DNA of 22,725 bases from CAZPXF01 sp964590945 (lineage in GTDB: Bacteria; Bacillota; Clostridia; Lachnospirales; Lachnospiraceae): contig CAZPXF010000030.1 of NCBI GenBank assembly GCA_964590945.1, forward strand, positions 1 to 22,725, written 5' to 3'. The translations under genes and the position numbers were made by a program. Under the pieces are notes generated by a model. That model worked only from the letters and a program-made list of their open reading frames with translations. It did no database searches and was not told the DNA's origin. Below are positions 1-7,800 of this stretch, in pieces (the stretch's first letter is position 1; the number at the start of each line of letters is the position of its first letter).

Positions 1-1
1 T

Positions 2-29
2 AGAACCCCTGCATGGCGCATGGGGTTCT
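2..29 (-). terminator. Hairpin just past the ugd stop, probable terminator
   Basis: An 8-bp inverted repeat (AGAACCCC at 2-9, GGGGTTCT at 22-29) encloses a short inner TGC/GCA pairing. It lies 10 bases beyond the stop codon of the minus-strand dehydrogenase, where a Rho-independent terminator is expected. The T-run that would follow on the minus strand lies left of base 1 and cannot be seen. The plus-strand sequence after it (TGTGTTTT) is also mildly T-rich, so it could serve a gene arriving from the left as well. Confidence 0.5.
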
Positions 30-39
30 GTGTTTTGGG

Positions 40-1518
40 TTAATCCCTTCCAAAGAGGTCCCTTGTATAGACTCTGTCTTTCACATCGTCGAGGCAGGCA
101 TCATAGCGGTTAGCTATGATGGCATGACTCATTTCTTTAAATTTGTCCAGATTATTTATTATTTTACTGCCAAAGAAGGTCGTGCCGTCTGCAAGCGTCG
201 GCTCATAGATTATGACGGTTGCGCCTTTGGCCTTAATGCGCTTCATAACCCCCTGAATGCTGCTCTGACGGAAATTGTCAGAATTACTTTTCATTGTAAG
301 GCGATAGACGCCGATGATGCATTCCTTTTCATTGCTTATGTCGTATTCATTATCCTTCTGATAGTTATAGTAGCCGGCCAGATTTAACACCTGGTCAGCG
401 ATGAAGTCTTTTCTGGTGCGGTTGCTTTCTACGATAGCCTGGATCAGATTTTCAGGGACGTCCTGGAAATTGGCGAGGAGCTGTTTGGTATCCTTCGGGA
501 GGCAGTACCCGCCGTAGCCAAAAGACGGATTGTTATAATGTGTTCCGATCCGGGGATCGAGGCAGACCCCGTGGATAATATCCTGTGTATTCAGTCCTTT
601 CATTTCGGCGTATGTATCCAGCTCATTGAAGTAAGAAACACGGAGCGCCAGATATGTATTGGCAAAGAGTTTTACAGCTTCGGCTTCGGTAAATCCCATG
701 AAAAGCGTTTCGATATTCTGTTTGATGGCGCCCTGCTGAAGGAGCGCGGCGAAGGTGTGTGCGGCAGTCTCGGTGGCAGGGTCGCAGGAAACAATGATCC
801 TGGACGGGTAGAGATTATCATACAGCGCCTTGGACTCCCTCAGAAATTCCGGGCTGAAGATGATATTGTCTGTATGATATTTTTCTCTTACCGATGCGGT
901 GTAGCCGACCGGGATGGTGGATTTAATGACCATGATGGCATTCGGATTTACTTTTAATACCAGTTCGATGACCGCTTCGATAGCAGAGGTATCAAAGAAG
1001 TTCTTTTTGCTGTCGTAATTGGTCGGCGCTGCGATGACAATAAAATCGGCGTTTTTGTAAGCGGCTTCGCCGTCCAGAGTGGCAGTCAGATCCAGGCTTT
1101 TGTCAGCAAGATATTTTTCAATATACGCATCCTGTATCGGAGACTTGCGCTTGTTGATAAGATTCACCTTTTCAGGTATAATATCTACGGCAGTTACATG
1201 ATTGTGCCGGGAGAGGAGAATTGCGATAGACAGACCAACATAACCGGTTCCGGCTACAGCAATGTTATACGGACGGACAGCAGGGACAGCAGCGGAAGAT
1301 GCTCCTTCATCTGTAAATAAATCCGTGATCTCGAAATCCAATGCCTGCGCCAGCTTTTCAAGCTGATGGATGGACGGCATATAATCCTGTTTTTCGATAC
1401 GGCTGATCATGGCTCTGTGGATGCCGGTGAGGGCGGAGAGCTGCTCAAGAGTGATTTTTCTGGCTTTTCTGGTATTATGAATGGCCTCTGCAAGGAGGGA
1501 CGGAGATAATTTTTTCAT
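40..1518 (-). CDS. ugd: UDP-glucose 6-dehydrogenase with N-terminal XRE helix-turn-helix domain
   Basis: The enzyme part oxidises UDP-glucose to UDP-glucuronate with two NAD+, feeding cytoplasmic synthesis of capsule, exopolysaccharide or other uronate polymers. The protein has 492 residues. Residues 12-68 form a typical XRE/Cro-CI DNA-binding domain (TLEQLSALTGI, then HRAMISRIEK). From about residue 84 a full HasB-type dehydrogenase follows: NAD-binding GTGYVG at 90-95, APTNY at 164-168, KSTIPVG at 199-205, FSPEFLRESKALYDNLYPSR at 221-240, a probable catalytic Lys283 in AVKLFANTYLALR, and catalytic Cys339 in FGYGGYCLPKD. Numbering is offset by about 79 from the streptococcal enzyme, so the HTH is an addition to an intact enzyme, not a replacement. 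An AAGGAG ribosome site precedes the ATG. Promoter and two operator-like palindromes lie upstream. Enzyme assignment is secure; DNA binding is inferred from the domain. The fusion is the odd feature. Confidence 0.93.
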   Translation of the reverse strand: MKKLSPSLLAEAIHNTRKARKITLEQLSALTGIHRAMISRIEKQDYMPSIHQLEKLAQALDFEITDLFTDEGASSAAVPAVRPYNIAVAGTGYVGLSIAILLSRHNHVTAVDIIPEKVNLINKRKSPIQDAYIEKYLADKSLDLTATLDGEAAYKNADFIVIAAPTNYDSKKNFFDTSAIEAVIELVLKVNPNAIMVIKSTIPVGYTASVREKYHTDNIIFSPEFLRESKALYDNLYPSRIIVSCDPATETAAHTFAALLQQGAIKQNIETLFMGFTEAEAVKLFANTYLALRVSYFNELDTYAEMKGLNTQDIIHGVCLDPRIGTHYNNPSFGYGGYCLPKDTKQLLANFQDVPENLIQAIVESNRTRKDFIADQVLNLAGYYNYQKDNEYDISNEKECIIGVYRLTMKSNSDNFRQSSIQGVMKRIKAKGATVIIYEPTLADGTTFFGSKIINNLDKFKEMSHAIIANRYDACLDDVKDRVYTRDLFGRD

Positions 1519-1547
1519 TTTTCGAACTCCTTATTTAAAATAATATA

Positions 1548-1568
1548 AATGTCGTTTTAAATAACATT
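1548..1568. promoter_or_regulatory. Operator-like palindrome 1, downstream of the ugd promoter
   Basis: Arms AATGTCGT (1548-1555) and ATAACATT (1561-1568) surround a 5-bp centre (TTTAA). The outer five bases of each arm are complementary, and the site has the same 8-5-8 layout as palindrome 2 at 1665-1685. It lies about 27 to 47 bases into the predicted ugd transcript, where a bound protein would block transcription. The likely ligand is the XRE domain of the adjacent gene product (inference). Confidence 0.6.
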
Positions 1569-1601
1569 ATTTTATAAAAGCAGGATTTTCCTGTTGGAAT
1601 T

Positions 1602-1630
1602 ATTGTAATTTCTGTTTTGCTTTCTGTCAA
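1602..1630 (-). promoter_or_regulatory. Sigma-A promoter of the HTH-ugd gene
   Basis: On the minus strand TTGACA (bases 1630-1625) is followed by exactly 17 bp and TACAAT (1607-1602), close to the sigma-A consensus. Transcription would start near 1595, leaving a leader of about 75 bases before the ATG at 1518. The promoter lies between the two palindromic sites at 1548-1568 and 1665-1685. Confidence 0.8.
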
Positions 1631-1664
1631 TATTAAGAATATAAAAAATATAACAGGATGGATA

Positions 1665-1685
1665 AATGTCATCTAAAATGACATT
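1665..1685. promoter_or_regulatory. Operator-like palindrome 2, upstream of the ugd promoter
   Basis: A perfect inverted repeat: AATGTCAT (1665-1672), five-base centre CTAAA, ATGACATT (1678-1685). Both this site and palindrome 1 are preceded by ATA and match at 14 of the 16 arm positions. Its centre is 117 bp from that of palindrome 1, close to eleven helical turns, so proteins bound at both would face the same side of the DNA around the intervening promoter. A role as an operator is inferred. Confidence 0.6.
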
Positions 1686-1872
1686 CAAGAGACTTCTTGG
1701 AATGCAGATGGTTGTGGAAAGGAAATGCAGATCTGCGCGGAAGGAATGAAATAGAAGTATCCTTCACAAAATATTAAGATTTATAAGTCAAAATTTGTAG
1801 TACAATGGTTATTAAAGTGTGGCTTCAGCGCCATAGTATAGTTTAGAAAAATTTCGATTAGGATGTGATTTT

Positions 1873-2802
1873 ATGATATGCAGTAAATGTGGTCAGGAGT
1901 TTGAAGGCAATTTTTGCCCGAACTGCGGTACGCCGGGAAAGTCGGGACTGGATCTTTTTGAGGATGATACGATGTTTGACTCTATTGAGTCCAATATTCT
2001 GTCGGATGCGGATGCGGAATATAACAGGGAGGTTGGAAGCGTTGTGTCCGGAGCAGGCAGTCAGAGAGCGCCGTATCGTTATGCTGATGATCCGGACTAT
2101 GAATCCGGTTACGAACAGGATGATGAGGACGAGCCGGAGTATGAGTCCGGGTATCCGGACGATTATGATTACGAGGAAGATCATGAGGATGAACCAGGCT
2201 GCGGTTCGGGGAAAGCCAGGAAAAGTAAACGTGATAAGAAAGATGTTTCGAAGCCGCGTGCTTCCAGATCCGGCGGGCGCGTGAAAAAGGGAATTTCCGG
2301 CGCTTCCTATCATGTTGAGAAAGGAGTGCGGACTGCTGTACATATCGTGTTTCGGATCATGAAATGGGCTTCCGGCCTTTTGATGCTTGCGACAGTTGCA
2401 CAGCTTTTCAAAGGATTCTGGGCGCAGAGGTCGGCTCTTGGATCTATGACGGAATTTATTTACGAGAAGAATTATCCGGAAGAGGTTTATCTTATCGGGG
2501 CGGCATGTGTACTTATATTTGCGATCATCCAGTTTTTCTGGATCATGAGTTCACAGAGAGGAATGCGCCTCGGAATGGTGCAGCGTATCGACAGCGGCAG
2601 AGGACTCTTTGGATTTGCAGTTTATCTTGTGCTTGGACTTGTTTCCGGAACGATCGTACATTTTATACCGTCCAGCCCATCGGTCCTGATCGGAGTCAGG
2701 CAGGTGTTTTCTGTGATAGGAAGTCTTCCGAAGATCTTCCTCATTACGAACCTCGTCGGGATTATCCTGTGTTTTCTGCGTAAGCTGAACCGCATGATGT
2801 AA
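1873..2802 (+). CDS. Zinc-ribbon multi-pass membrane protein of unknown function
   Basis: I do not recognise a named family beyond a zinc-ribbon membrane protein. The 309-residue protein opens with a four-cysteine zinc ribbon (C3, C6, C15, C18, spaced CxxC-x8-CxxC). A long polar segment follows: acidic and tyrosine-rich at about 72-108, with a repeated YESGY motif (76-80 and 90-94), then strongly basic at 113-140. The C-terminal half is hydrophobic, with likely membrane segments at about 165-180, 205-225, 244-265 and 276-301. There is no signal peptide, so the ribbon and linker should face the cytoplasm. The ATG is preceded by a weak AGGATG; an in-frame ATG at 1864 runs straight into a stop, which fixes the start. 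It lies upstream of plsX, where many Firmicutes carry rpmF, but plsX appears to have its own promoter. Confidence 0.85.
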   Translation: MICSKCGQEFEGNFCPNCGTPGKSGLDLFEDDTMFDSIESNILSDADAEYNREVGSVVSGAGSQRAPYRYADDPDYESGYEQDDEDEPEYESGYPDDYDYEEDHEDEPGCGSGKARKSKRDKKDVSKPRASRSGGRVKKGISGASYHVEKGVRTAVHIVFRIMKWASGLLMLATVAQLFKGFWAQRSALGSMTEFIYEKNYPEEVYLIGAACVLIFAIIQFFWIMSSQRGMRLGMVQRIDSGRGLFGFAVYLVLGLVSGTIVHFIPSSPSVLIGVRQVFSVIGSLPKIFLITNLVGIILCFLRKLNRMM

Positions 2803-2833
2803 TTACGGGCTGGATCGTATCGTGCAATAGCGG

Positions 2834-2862
2834 TTGATTTTTGGATTGTTGTCCTGTAAAAT
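2834..2862 (+). promoter_or_regulatory. Probable promoter of the plsX operon
   Basis: TTGATT (2834-2839), a 17-bp spacer and TAAAAT (2857-2862) lie 57 bases upstream of the plsX ATG, in the 116-bp gap after the zinc-ribbon gene. The spacing is ideal and each hexamer is close to the sigma-A consensus. I see no clear terminator between the preceding gene and this promoter, so some read-through is possible. Confidence 0.6.
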
Positions 2863-2918
2863 GAAAAATAACGCGTTGGTTTTGGTGAATATGGTTTTTT
2901 AAATATGGAGGATAGAAT

Positions 2919-3929
2919 ATGTCTGAGATTACCAGGGTGGCTGTCGACGCCATGGGCGGCGATCATGCGCCGGAGGAGATTGTAAAGGGCGCTGTGGATG
3001 CTGTCTGCAGCAGAAAGGATATCAAGGTTTTTTTGGTAGGACAGATGGAGAGCATTACGCGTGAGTTGGGGAAGTATACATACCCCAAAGAGCAGCTCGA
3101 GATCGTACATGCATCGGAGGTTATCGAGACAGCCGAACCGCCGGTTGAGGCGATCCGCAGGAAGAAGGATTCATCGATTGTGGTTGCGATGAAGATGGTA
3201 AAGGAAGGCAAGGCGGATGCGTTTGTATCTGCGGGAAGCACGGGCGCGTGTCTGGTCGGCGGACAGGTTCTGGTCGGGCGCATCAAGGGGATCCGCAGGC
3301 CGCCGCTTGCTCCGTTGATCCCGACAACAAAGGGTGTGTCCCTGCTTTTGGACTGCGGAGCAAATGTGGACGCCAGGCCGGCAGATCTTGTACAGTTTGC
3401 CAGGATGGGGTCTATTTATATGGAGAATATAATGGGAGTAAAGAATCCGCGCGTCGGCATATTGAACATCGGGGCAGAGGAGGAGAAGGGCAACGCCCTT
3501 GTGAAAGAGACGTTCCCGTTATTAAAGGAATGCACGGATATTCATTTTATCGGAAGCGTTGAAGCCCGGGATGTTCCGGGCGGAGCGGCGGACGTGGTTG
3601 TCTGCGAAGCGTTTGCGGGAAATGTCCTTTTGAAGACATATGAAGGAGCAGGAAGCGCGCTTCTCCATGTGATAAAGGATTCGCTTCTGAACAGCGGACT
3701 TTCTGTCAAGATCGGCGCAGCGCTGATTAAGCCGGCGCTCAAAAGCTGCATGAGTATGCTGGATACGAGCGAATACGGCGGCGCGCCGATGCTTGGATTG
3801 AAGGGGCTTGTTGTGAAGACCCATGGAAGCTCCAGGGCTGCGGAGATATCCAACTCCATTATCCAGTGCGTGTCATTTAAAGAACAGAGGATCAATGAAA
3901 AGATCAAAGAAAAGATTGATCGTGCCTGA
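2919..3929 (+). CDS. plsX: Phosphate acyltransferase PlsX
   Basis: PlsX converts acyl-ACP and phosphate to acyl-phosphate, the acyl donor used by PlsY to begin phosphatidic acid synthesis. It acts at the inner face of the membrane. The 336-residue length is normal for the family. The hallmark N-terminus VAVDAMGGDHAPEEI (8-22) is present, as are the conserved VSAGSTGA (about 106-113), LLLDCGAN and VVCEAFAGNVLLKTYEG segments. A GGAGG ribosome site lies 7 bases before the ATG. It is the first gene of a tightly spaced run with acpP, rnc, smc and ftsY; its substrate carrier ACP is encoded 18 bases downstream. That gene order is classic for Firmicutes. I see no obvious FapR-type operator upstream. 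Confidence 0.97.
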   Translation: MSEITRVAVDAMGGDHAPEEIVKGAVDAVCSRKDIKVFLVGQMESITRELGKYTYPKEQLEIVHASEVIETAEPPVEAIRRKKDSSIVVAMKMVKEGKADAFVSAGSTGACLVGGQVLVGRIKGIRRPPLAPLIPTTKGVSLLLDCGANVDARPADLVQFARMGSIYMENIMGVKNPRVGILNIGAEEEKGNALVKETFPLLKECTDIHFIGSVEARDVPGGAADVVVCEAFAGNVLLKTYEGAGSALLHVIKDSLLNSGLSVKIGAALIKPALKSCMSMLDTSEYGGAPMLGLKGLVVKTHGSSRAAEISNSIIQCVSFKEQRINEKIKEKIDRA

Positions 3930-3947
3930 TATATAAGGAGGAGACAG

Positions 3948-4169
3948 ATGGAATTTGAAAAGCTTTGCGAGATAATCGCCGAGACGATGGATGTAGACGC
4001 CGGAGAGCTCACAATGGATACGGAATTTGTGGACGACCTTGGCGCGGATTCTTTGGACATTTTTAAAATTACCATGGGGATGGAAGATGTTTTCGATATG
4101 GAATTTGATTCCAGAAAGATGGACGCTGCCCGCACGATCGGCGATGTGGTAAGTCTGATCTGCAAATAA
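3948..4169 (+). CDS. acpP: Acyl carrier protein
   Basis: A 73-residue acidic helical protein that carries growing fatty acyl chains on a 4'-phosphopantetheine arm. The attachment serine is S35 in LGADSLDIF, the hallmark ACP motif, preceded by FVDDLGAD. The third helix region (MGMEDVFDMEF) is also typical. Sequence around the recognition helix (DSLDIFKITM) differs from the common DSLDTVELVM pattern, so it is somewhat divergent, but its place between plsX and rnc is the usual one for the housekeeping ACP. A strong AAGGAGG lies about 6 bases upstream of the ATG. It would supply acyl-ACP to PlsX encoded just before it. Confidence 0.95.
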   Translation: MEFEKLCEIIAETMDVDAGELTMDTEFVDDLGADSLDIFKITMGMEDVFDMEFDSRKMDAARTIGDVVSLICK

Positions 4170-4186
4170 TTAAAGTGAGGATTGAA

Positions 4187-4885
4187 ATGGAGACAGAATT
4201 AAACCGGTTAGAAGAGATCATCGGATATCAGTTCAGAAATAAAAGACTTCTTGTACACGCTATGTCCCACAGCTCTTATGCAAATGAGAGGCAGATGGAC
4301 AAGCTTATGTCGAACGAACGGCTGGAATTTCTCGGGGATGCTGTTTTAGAGCTGGTTTCCAGTGAATTCTTGTTCTGCAATAATCAAAACCTTCCGGAAG
4401 GGAAGCTTACAAAGCTTCGGGCGAGTATGGTATGCGAGCCTTCGCTTGCGTTCTCTGCCCGCGCATTCGGTATGGAGCGTTTTATTCTGCTTGGCAAGGG
4501 CGAGGAACTTACGGGAGGAAGAAGCCGTGATTCCATTGTATCAGACGCTTTAGAGGCGCTCATCGGCGCAATTTATCTGGACGGCGGATATAAATGTGCG
4601 CAGGATTTTATCCTGAAATTTGTTTTAAATGATTTAGATCATAAAGAACTGTTTTCGGACAGCAAGACGATGCTTCAGGAGCTTGTGCAGGCGGACGGGG
4701 ATGAGAAGATTGTTTATCATATGATCCATGAATCCGGTCCGGATCATAATAAGACTTTCGAGGTGGAAGTGCTGATCGGAGACGCCGTATATGGAAGCGG
4801 AACCGGGAAGACAAAGAAGGGCGCGGAGCAGAATGCTGCATATAAGGCGCTTCTGAAACTGAAGAACATGGAAGATAGAGGATAA
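4187..4885 (+). CDS. rnc: Ribonuclease III
   Basis: RNase III cleaves double-stranded RNA, including the stems of rRNA precursors and structured mRNAs and regulatory RNA duplexes. I choose the ATG at 4187 (232 residues), because GTGAGG lies at the right distance ahead of it; a GTG at 4175 in frame has no ribosome site. The catalytic domain shows the signature NERLEFLGDAVLEL (43-56), with metal ligands around E47 and D51, and SDALEALIGAIYLDGG (119-134) with D120 and E123. A double-stranded-RNA-binding domain fills about 158-228, ending in GTGKTKKGAEQNAAYKALLKL. Length is normal. It is co-directional and closely spaced with acpP before and smc after, the standard Firmicutes arrangement. Confidence 0.96.
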   Translation: METELNRLEEIIGYQFRNKRLLVHAMSHSSYANERQMDKLMSNERLEFLGDAVLELVSSEFLFCNNQNLPEGKLTKLRASMVCEPSLAFSARAFGMERFILLGKGEELTGGRSRDSIVSDALEALIGAIYLDGGYKCAQDFILKFVLNDLDHKELFSDSKTMLQELVQADGDEKIVYHMIHESGPDHNKTFEVEVLIGDAVYGSGTGKTKKGAEQNAAYKALLKLKNMEDRG

Positions 4886-4887
4886 TA

Positions 4888-7800
4888 ATGTATTTAAAGA
4901 GCATAGAGGTTCACGGATTTAAGTCGTTCGCGAACCGTATTGTTTTTGAATTTCATAATGGGATCACCGGGATCGTCGGGCCGAATGGGAGCGGTAAGAG
5001 CAATGTAGCCGATGCGGTCCGGTGGGTGCTCGGTGAACAGCGGGCGCGTCAGCTTCGCGGAGGCAGTATGCAGGATGTTATTTTCTCCGGTACGGAGCTG
5101 CGGCGTCCGCTTAGTTATGCGATGGTTTCTATAACGCTGGATAATTCGGATCATAAGCTTGCAATCGATTTTGACGAGGTGAAGGTGACGCGCAAGCTGT
5201 ACCGCTCCGGAGAGAGCGAATATATGATGAACGGGGCAGACTGCCGCCTGAAAGATATCCAGGATCTGTTTTATGATACCGGTATCGGTAAGGAAGGCTA
5301 TTCCATTATCGGCCAGGGACAGGTAGAGCGCATCCTGAACGGGAAACCGGAGGAGCGGCGCGAGCTTTTTGACGAGGCGGCCGGGATCGTGAAATTTAAA
5401 AAGCGTAAAGCTGTCTCGCTTAAGAAGCTGGAAAATGAAAGAGCCAATCTTCTTCGCGTCAATGATATCCTTTCGGAACTTGAGAAGCAGAAGGATCCGC
5501 TTATGCGGCAGTCGGAGACGGCGAAGGAATATATAAAGAAAAAAGAGAATTTAAAGACCTACGATATCAATGTTTTCCTTCTTGAGACAGATCGGCTGAA
5601 CCGGATCAGCGAAGAACTGGAAAAGAAGATCAGGACGGCCTCAGATGAACTGGCAGAGGTGAATGTAAAGTACGAAAATGCGAAGGATGAATACCACCAG
5701 ATCGAGGAGGAGATGGAGGATCTGGATGACGAGATCCGTGCGGCGCAGAAGAAGCTGAATGAGACGACCCTTCTGAAACAGCAGCTGGAGGGCAATATTA
5801 ATGTCTTAAATGAGCAGATCATCCAGGTTCAGATGAATGATGAGCATATTTCTGATCGTATCCGGATGATTGAGTCCGGTATTTCCGAAAGGCGGATCCA
5901 GCTTGATGCTCTGGAAACGGATCGCAATGAGCTTCAGACGGATCTGAATGAGAAGAAACTGCGGGAGGCGGATGCAGACCGGGAATTGATGCTTGTGCAG
6001 AGCAGGATCCTGGAGCTCAGCACACAGACGGAGAACCATAAGAATGAGATCATCGATATTTTGAACTCCCGTGCGTCGACAAAGGCGAAGATCCAGCGCT
6101 ATGATACCATGATGGAGCAGGTGCGTGTTCAGAAGGAGGAGCTTTCCCAAAAGAAACAGAAGATGGATGCGGATCTTCTGAAAAACAAGGAACTTGTTCA
6201 GGAAGCAAAGGACAGGTTTCAGGAGGTCTGCGGCCGGATTTTGGAGTTCAATGATCGAAATGCCGCTTTAGAGAATGAGATCGAGAGTATCCAGAAGGAG
6301 CTTTCTGTAAAATCCCAGATGCTCCGGCAGGAGGAATCGGAGTATAACCGGAGTCATTCAAGGCTGGAGACTTTAAAGAATCTTACGGAACGTTATGACG
6401 GGTACGGCAACAGTATCCGCCGTGTGATGGAGCAGCGTGAAAAGGAAAAGGGTATCCTTGGAGTTGTAGCGGATCTGATCAAGGTTCAGCCGGAATATGA
6501 GACGGCGGTCGAGACGGCTCTGGGCGGCTCGATTCAGAATATTGTTACCGACAATGAAGAGACGGCGAAACGGATGATCCAGTATCTGAAATCCAATCAA
6601 TTCGGTCGGGCAACCTTTCTCCCCCTCACGGCGATCCAGCCGGGCGGCGGCATCCGCCATCCGGAAGCGGCGGGGGAAGATGGCGTCATCGGAATAGCCG
6701 ATACCCTCGTACAGTGCGACGGAAAGTATCGGGATCTGATCCATAGCCTGCTTGGCCGTACGCTTGTGGTGGATCACATCGACTCCGGCGTTCGTATTGC
6801 AAAGAAATACCGGTACAGCTTCCGGATCGTGACAAAGGGCGGCGAACTTATTAATACCGGCGGTTCTATGACAGGAGGAGCATTTAAGAATTCATCCAAC
6901 CTCCTTGGAAGACGCCGGGAGATCGAAGAAATGTCCAGCCAGCTTAAAAAAAGAGCAGCAAAGCTGGAAGATATCCGCAGGAATGTGCAGGCGCTGAAGG
7001 AGAGCCGGACAGGCAAATATGCCGAGATCGATACGGTTAAGGAACGCCTTCAGGAGGCCTATATCGTGCAAAATACGGCAAAACTGAACCTGTCGCAGCT
7101 GGAAAGTGCGGCCGGGGACTTTGAAGCGGAGAATCAACGGATCCAAAGGCAGTTCCGGGAGCTGGAACAGCAGACTTTGGATATTCAGGAGCAGAAGGAT
7201 TCGATTGAAATCGAGCTGGAGACCTCTGAAAAGCTGGAAGCAGGCCTTACCCGGTCGATCGGGGAAATGAAGGAATCGCTGGAGCAGGCGCAAAGTGAAG
7301 AGGTGCAGCGTCAGAAGACGGCGGAAGAGCTTCACCTTGAGACGGCGTCTCTTTTACAGAAAACGGATTTTTATACGGAAAATATCATGCGTATTCAAAA
7401 TGAGATCCGGAATCTGAAAGAAGAAGAGAACGGGCTTTCAGAAAATCAGGGAGACGTCTCGGAAGAAATTCAGAAAAAGCAGGCGAAGATCGACGAGCTG
7501 AAACGCACGATCGAGGATTCCGCAGAGATTTTTGAAGAGCTCAATAACCGGATCAGGGAAAACACCGGAAAGAAGGAGGAGCTTTCCAAAAAGCATAAGA
7601 CATTTCTGGACGACCGGGATCAGATGTCCAAAAGAATGGCGGATCTGGATAAAGAATGCTTCCGTCTCAACAGCCGTAAAGAAATGTGCGAGGAGAATAC
7701 GACAAAGCTTTATGATTATATGTGGGAGGAATATGAGATTACATACAGTCTTGCAAAGGAGCTTCGCAATCCGGCCATGACAGATCTCGCGGAGATGAAG

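Larger units (their letters stand above)
1519..1872. other. Intergenic region between divergent ugd and zinc-ribbon genes
   Basis: A 354-bp AT-rich spacer with no convincing gene. The left half holds the ugd ribosome site, the minus-strand promoter (1602-1630) and both operator-like palindromes. The right half (1686-1872) contains a short inverted repeat (CAAGA 1686-1690 / TCTTG 1695-1699), a 10-bp palindrome GCAGATCTGC (1727-1736) and a repeated AATGCAGAT (1701-1709, 1724-1732). A TACAAT at 1801-1806 could be the -10 of the rightward gene, but I find no good -35 partner. The rightward promoter therefore remains unassigned. Confidence 0.6.

Noticed and set aside
13..957. Plus-strand open frames of 124 and 139 codons (13-387 and 538-957) opposite ugd
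   Set aside because: They lie antisense to a well-supported enzyme gene, have no ribosome sites and show no recognisable motif.
1727..1736. 10-bp palindrome GCAGATCTGC in the ugd intergenic region
   Set aside because: Single copy with no promoter partner, and unlike the two paired palindromes; likely chance.
1801..1806. TACAAT as the -10 of the zinc-ribbon gene
   Set aside because: No acceptable -35 at 16-18 bp and no extended -10 TG, so not called as a promoter.
3522..4165. Long minus-strand open frames opposite plsX and acpP
   Set aside because: Shadow frames of strongly conserved genes, with low-complexity translations and no ribosome sites.
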